A stretch of 64,000 nucleotides of DNA from Devosia salina (lineage in GTDB: Bacteria; Pseudomonadota; Alphaproteobacteria; Rhizobiales; Devosiaceae): assembly GCF_019504385.1 (NCBI RefSeq), contig NZ_CP080590.1, forward strand, positions 2,088,001-2,152,000, read 5' to 3'. Within the stretch, counting starts at the first letter, position 1. Every line of letters starts with the position of its first letter. Positions 61,624 to 64,000 of the stretch are shown piece by piece. A program made the translations under genes and the position numbers. The notes beneath the pieces were generated by a model, which did not search any database, was not told the origin of the DNA, and worked only from the letters and a program-made list of their open reading frames with translations.

Positions 61624-62541
61624 ATAACCTTTCCTAAGCCAGTCAGTACTGCCGTATTCCCGGTTGCCGGACTTGGGACCCGGTTCCTGCCGGCAACCAA
61701 GGCCATGCCCAAGGAAATGCTGACCGTGGTCGATCGGCCGCTGATCCAGTACGCGGTGGACGAAGCGCGCGAAGCCGGTATCGAGCACTTCGTCTTTGTC
61801 ACCGGCCGCAACAAGGGCGTGATCGAAGACCACTTCGACCGTCAGTTCGAGCTCGAAACCACGCTCGAGAGCCGCGGCAAGACCGCCGCGCTGGACGAAC
61901 TGCGCAAGGATCTGCCCTCGGCAGGCCGCACCAGCTTCACCCGTCAGCAGGAGCCGCTTGGCCTGGGCCATGCGGTCTGGTGCGCCCGCCACATCGTGGG
62001 CAGCGAGCCCTTTGCGCTGCTGCTGCCCGACATGCTGTTCAGGGGAGAGCCAGGCGTGCTCAAGCAGATGATGAATGCCTATCAGGAGACCGGCGGCAAT
62101 GTCATCGCGGTCGAGCAGGTGCCGGAAAACGAAGTTTCCTCCTATGGCGTGATCGCCCGCGGCGAGGGCCCGGACGGTGGCTTTGAGGTGACCGGCATGG
62201 TGGAAAAGCCCAGGCCCGAGGACGCGCCGTCCAACCTGATCATTTCGGGTCGCTACATCCTCCAGCCACAGATCTTCACCCTGCTGGCCGACCAGCCCAA
62301 GGGCGCGGGCGGGGAAATCCAGCTGACCGATGCCATGCAGACCCTGATCAAGTCCCAGACCTTCACGGGCGTCAAATATCGCGGCGAGAGCTTCGACTGC
62401 GGCTCCAAGATCGGCTTTCTGACCGCCAATGTCGTCTATGCGCTCGGACGCGATGACATCCGCGACGGGTTCGTTCAGCAATTGCGCAAGATCGGCTACG
62501 CCGACATTATGGGCGACGGGACCGCAAAAGCGGCTGAATAG
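61624..62541 (+). CDS. galU: UTP-glucose-1-phosphate uridylyltransferase (GalU)
   Basis: Makes UDP-glucose for exopolysaccharide and envelope synthesis. The catalytic N-terminus TAVFPVAGLGTRFLPATKAM and PKEMLTVVDRPLIQY is in frame, then FVTGRNKGVIEDHFD, VEKPRPEDAPS and YRGESFDCGSKIGF, so the enzyme is complete at 305 aa if it starts around 61624. No ATG, GTG or TTG lies in the open frame between the stop near 61546 and the ATG at 61705, which is inside the nucleotide-binding motif. The only plausible start is ATA 61624 after GGGAG, which would be highly unusual, or there is a sequence error. Otherwise typical. Confidence 0.85.
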   Translation: MTFPKPVSTAVFPVAGLGTRFLPATKAMPKEMLTVVDRPLIQYAVDEAREAGIEHFVFVTGRNKGVIEDHFDRQFELETTLESRGKTAALDELRKDLPSAGRTSFTRQQEPLGLGHAVWCARHIVGSEPFALLLPDMLFRGEPGVLKQMMNAYQETGGNVIAVEQVPENEVSSYGVIARGEGPDGGFEVTGMVEKPRPEDAPSNLIISGRYILQPQIFTLLADQPKGAGGEIQLTDAMQTLIKSQTFTGVKYRGESFDCGSKIGFLTANVVYALGRDDIRDGFVQQLRKIGYADIMGDGTAKAAE

Positions 62542-62691
62542 TCAGGGGCCTGACGATATTTCATAAGGCTTGACGGCCCATCATCCCACCGGGAGATCCT
62601 TTGGCCGTGTCGCTGCCTCTTGAGACGATCCACGCCCACTACCCTGGAAACGAACGGGTCAAAGTGGGTGCGGGGGAGAGGAAGTGGGACC

Positions 62692-62868
62692 AATTTCCAG
62701 CAGGTCGACAACAAGCTGGCCCGCACCTTCACCACCCAAATGGAAACGCTCAAGAAGTTCCGCAGCAAGAACGAGCAGCGCGTCGTGGTCGAGCACCAGC
62801 ATGTCCATGTCTATCCAGGCGGGCAAGCGGTCGTCGGCACGGTGACCCAGACCGGCTCGATCAATGGC
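62692..62868 (+). pseudogene. Conserved hypothetical protein, C-terminal remnant
   Basis: About 50 residues, KLARTFTTQMETLKKFRSKN and RVVVEHQHVHVYPGGQAVVG, match the C-terminus of a family of hypothetical proteins common near mobile or phage-like genes of alphaproteobacteria. The N-terminal half is absent, and no start is present. It abuts a second truncated gene on the opposite strand, so the join is a deletion scar. Confidence 0.6.
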
Positions 62869-62884
62869 TTTTGCGGGTGGACCA

Positions 62885-63029
62885 TTAAGTACCCTGACAC
62901 ATGTTCATGCCGTGCGCTGGTCCGGTAGACTATGTATGGTGCAAAAGTTCTCTCGCCTAACTCCTGCCTGTAGCGGAACTTGACGAGCTTTCTGGCCCCT
63001 ACTGCGTCGCAAAGGGTATTCAGGTTCAT
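62885..63029 (-). pseudogene. Hypothetical protein, 3'-truncated
   Basis: ATG at 63029 with GGAG eight bases upstream. The product (start MNLNTLCDAVGARKLVKFRY) continues QELGERTFAPYIVY up to VSGYLMV, resembling the start of a small Rhizobiales protein with WYL-like character (helix, FRY strand, GERTFAPY). After about 62885 the frame runs into the remnant on the other strand, so the 3' end is lost or replaced. Confidence 0.45.
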
Positions 63030-63054
63030 GGCAAAGTCTCCGCTGGTTCAACCG

Positions 63055-63300
63055 TCAGACCTTTGACCTTCGCCATCCCGCCGCTCGAGCTTCCTCCTCC
63101 GAGCAAAACCACCGTTCGCCATGTGATCGGCTGATCCGGGTGTCGTCGTAGTATTTCTGCCCCGGCACGTGGTAGATGCGCTCGCCCTGGGTGCTGACAT
63201 TGCCCTTGATGTTGCAGTCGCCTTGCTGGGCGCTGCCAGGAGTAAGGGTAAGAGCCAAAAATGCAGCGGCGATGGCAGGTCTGGTAATTGCGGTTCTCAT
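63055..63300 (-). CDS. Secreted sunset-domain protein, 81 aa
   Basis: Signal peptide MRTAITRPAIAAAFLALTLT ending at GSAQ (residue 24). The mature part carries the conserved CNIKGNVSTQGERIYHVPGQ and ERWFCSEEEARAAGW of small exported proteins in Rhizobiales, with a Cys pair. Role unknown. The candidate RNA copy B begins about 40 bases upstream of its start codon. Confidence 0.75.
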   Translation of the reverse strand: MRTAITRPAIAAAFLALTLTPGSAQQGDCNIKGNVSTQGERIYHVPGQKYYDDTRISRSHGERWFCSEEEARAAGWRRSKV

Positions 63301-63337
63301 ACCGACAGAACATCATGCCCAATGCGGCTAGGCAAGC

Positions 63338-63621
63338 GACAACCCCAGCAGCGAAAGCTGCCGGGGCCATGGGGTATTGAGGGATAGTGCCTCAGCGACG
63401 GGGGCCGCCAAGGCAGCGTGTGAATCTTGGGGGCAATATTCATCACGCAGCCAGTGAACGTGCGCTGTGCGATCCGGTTCCGCAAATAATTCGGATTGAG
63501 CGCAGCCCTGGCCCTTAACCGGGGTGGGACCATCCCGTGCCGGACTCAGGGCTGCGCTCTGGTGCAGGACTATCTGACTCGACCTGACAGGATGCTTACC
63601 GGTCCAACTAGTATTTTAGCG
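63338..63621 (-). ncRNA. Candidate structured RNA, copy B
   Basis: Second copy of the element at 3296-3586, in the opposite orientation. Read on the minus strand: a perfect 13-bp outer stem (63559-63547 with 63510-63498) around the CCGG/CCGG and GGGA/TCCC hairpin, a middle stem of five or more pairs including GCGTG/CACGC, and a final hairpin CCCCGGCAGC-TTTC-GCTGCTGGGG (63366-63343) followed by TTGTC, a weaker T-tract than copy A. The terminator stem pair that is A-U in copy A is G-C here, and the G-U next to it is kept. Confidence 0.6.
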
Positions 63622-63642
63622 GTTTTCGTAGTCCCTGATCAA

Positions 63643-63960
63643 TTAGGTCGGGGACTTGTCAACGAACCCACCTATCGCACCGCCTTCATTCTCCCATCTG
63701 GAAATTGGGCGGCGTGCCAGGAAGCCGGTTCCAACGTCAGGGCGCATATTCTGGCGCTGCATCCAGCGCCGGACCTCTACGGCCGCTTCCTCGATAGTTC
63801 TGCCCGTTCGTTCGCTAACCAGTTCACTAAGCTGCCCTTCCGTCTTGACGGGCGTCAGGTCGGCGGGACTTAGGTTCGGCCATTCGCGCTCCGCGCCTGA
63901 GCGCAAGAGAGTCTTGTGTAGGGCCGAGCCCTTGGGCTCTCCCTTTCGGAAGCTAAACAC
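63643..63960 (-). CDS. CsbD-like protein, possibly 5'-partial
   Basis: 105 aa from the GTG at 63960. The stretch WPNLSPADLTPVKTEGQLSE to TIEEAAVEVRRWMQR resembles the short CsbD stress-response domain (W-x2-L-T-x2-D-L then Q-L, E-R-x-G, E-E-A, E-V). The frame stays open to the window edge, so the true start may lie outside. The GTG lies inside a palindrome (CACTGGA-TTC-TCCAGTG, 63958-63974). A short inverted repeat overlaps the stop codon. Confidence 0.4.
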   Translation of the reverse strand: MFSFRKGEPKGSALHKTLLRSGAEREWPNLSPADLTPVKTEGQLSELVSERTGRTIEEAAVEVRRWMQRQNMRPDVGTGFLARRPISRWENEGGAIGGFVDKSPT

Positions 63961-64000
63961 TGGATTCTCCAGTGGACGCCGAGCGCCGAAGGGCGAGGCC

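Noticed and set aside
61705..62541. galU starting at ATG 61705
   Set aside because: Would remove the catalytic GxGTRxxPxT motif that is intact in frame upstream.
63958..63974. CACTGGATTCTCCAGTG palindrome as an operator
   Set aside because: It overlaps a doubtful GTG start at the window edge; without the upstream sequence its role cannot be judged.

Overview
The window looks like a chromosomal segment of a high-GC alphaproteobacterium of the order Hyphomicrobiales. Devosia or a close relative is my best guess, but that is inference. The grounds are a DUF2336 protein, a bacterial transglutaminase-like cysteine peptidase, an HWE-type histidine kinase, a DppD-DppF fused ABC ATPase, sunset-domain and SH3 secreted proteins typical of this order, and many TTG starts backed by good Shine-Dalgarno sequences.

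Layout. 1-2.1 kb holds the sulfate-activation genes cysD and cysN (cysN runs off the left edge), followed by a tRNA-Thr(TGT). 2.5-12.4 kb is a loosely packed accessory stretch: small unknown genes, an extra UvrD/Rep-type helicase, a PQQ sugar dehydrogenase fused to cytochrome c facing a pseudoazurin, an N-terminally truncated exonuclease III gene and a VanZ-like protein. 13-20.5 kb is an exopolysaccharide locus (polysaccharide co-polymerase with BY-kinase, small secreted protein, Wzy/ligase-like membrane protein, coupled phosphoesterase, ManC, priming glycosyltransferase); galU at 61.6 kb would feed the same pathway. 20.8-31.1 kb is mostly core or envelope material: transglutaminase-like peptidase, nadK, DUF2336, lytic transglycosylase-like protein, nitroreductase, secreted proteins, and a divergent response regulator/HWE kinase pair.

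31.1-37.5 kb is scarred: decayed sequence, a winged-helix/membrane protein in-frame with what looks like a second gene, an LptB fragment, a hipBA module with a repeated operator motif, and an integrase 3' remnant. 37.6-56.0 kb is a large catabolic block: peptide-type ABC importer, fumarase-superfamily lyase, flavin reductase-like protein, LysR regulator, TRAP transporter, DapA-family aldolase/hydratase, GntR regulator, alpha-L-rhamnosidase (GH78) and alpha-mannosidase (GH38). It suggests uptake and breakdown of plant-derived glycosides or substituted organic acids. 56.3-61.1 kb is a mobile-looking island with a second hipBA module behind three evenly spaced operators, a frameshifted gene, a 13-bp inverted repeat that may be an oriT, and a MobA/MobL relaxase whose helicase-like C-terminal half lacks the Walker A lysine. 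The right end carries galU, two gene remnants back to back, a small secreted protein and a CsbD-like frame.

The most unusual signal is a pair of about 290-nt elements near both ends (3.3-3.6 kb and 63.3-63.6 kb, opposite orientation). They share a long 5' hairpin, a middle stem and a terminator-like 3' hairpin. Base changes between the copies preserve pairing, through G-U wobbles, only when read as RNA in one direction. This points to an undescribed or at least unrecognised structured RNA family.
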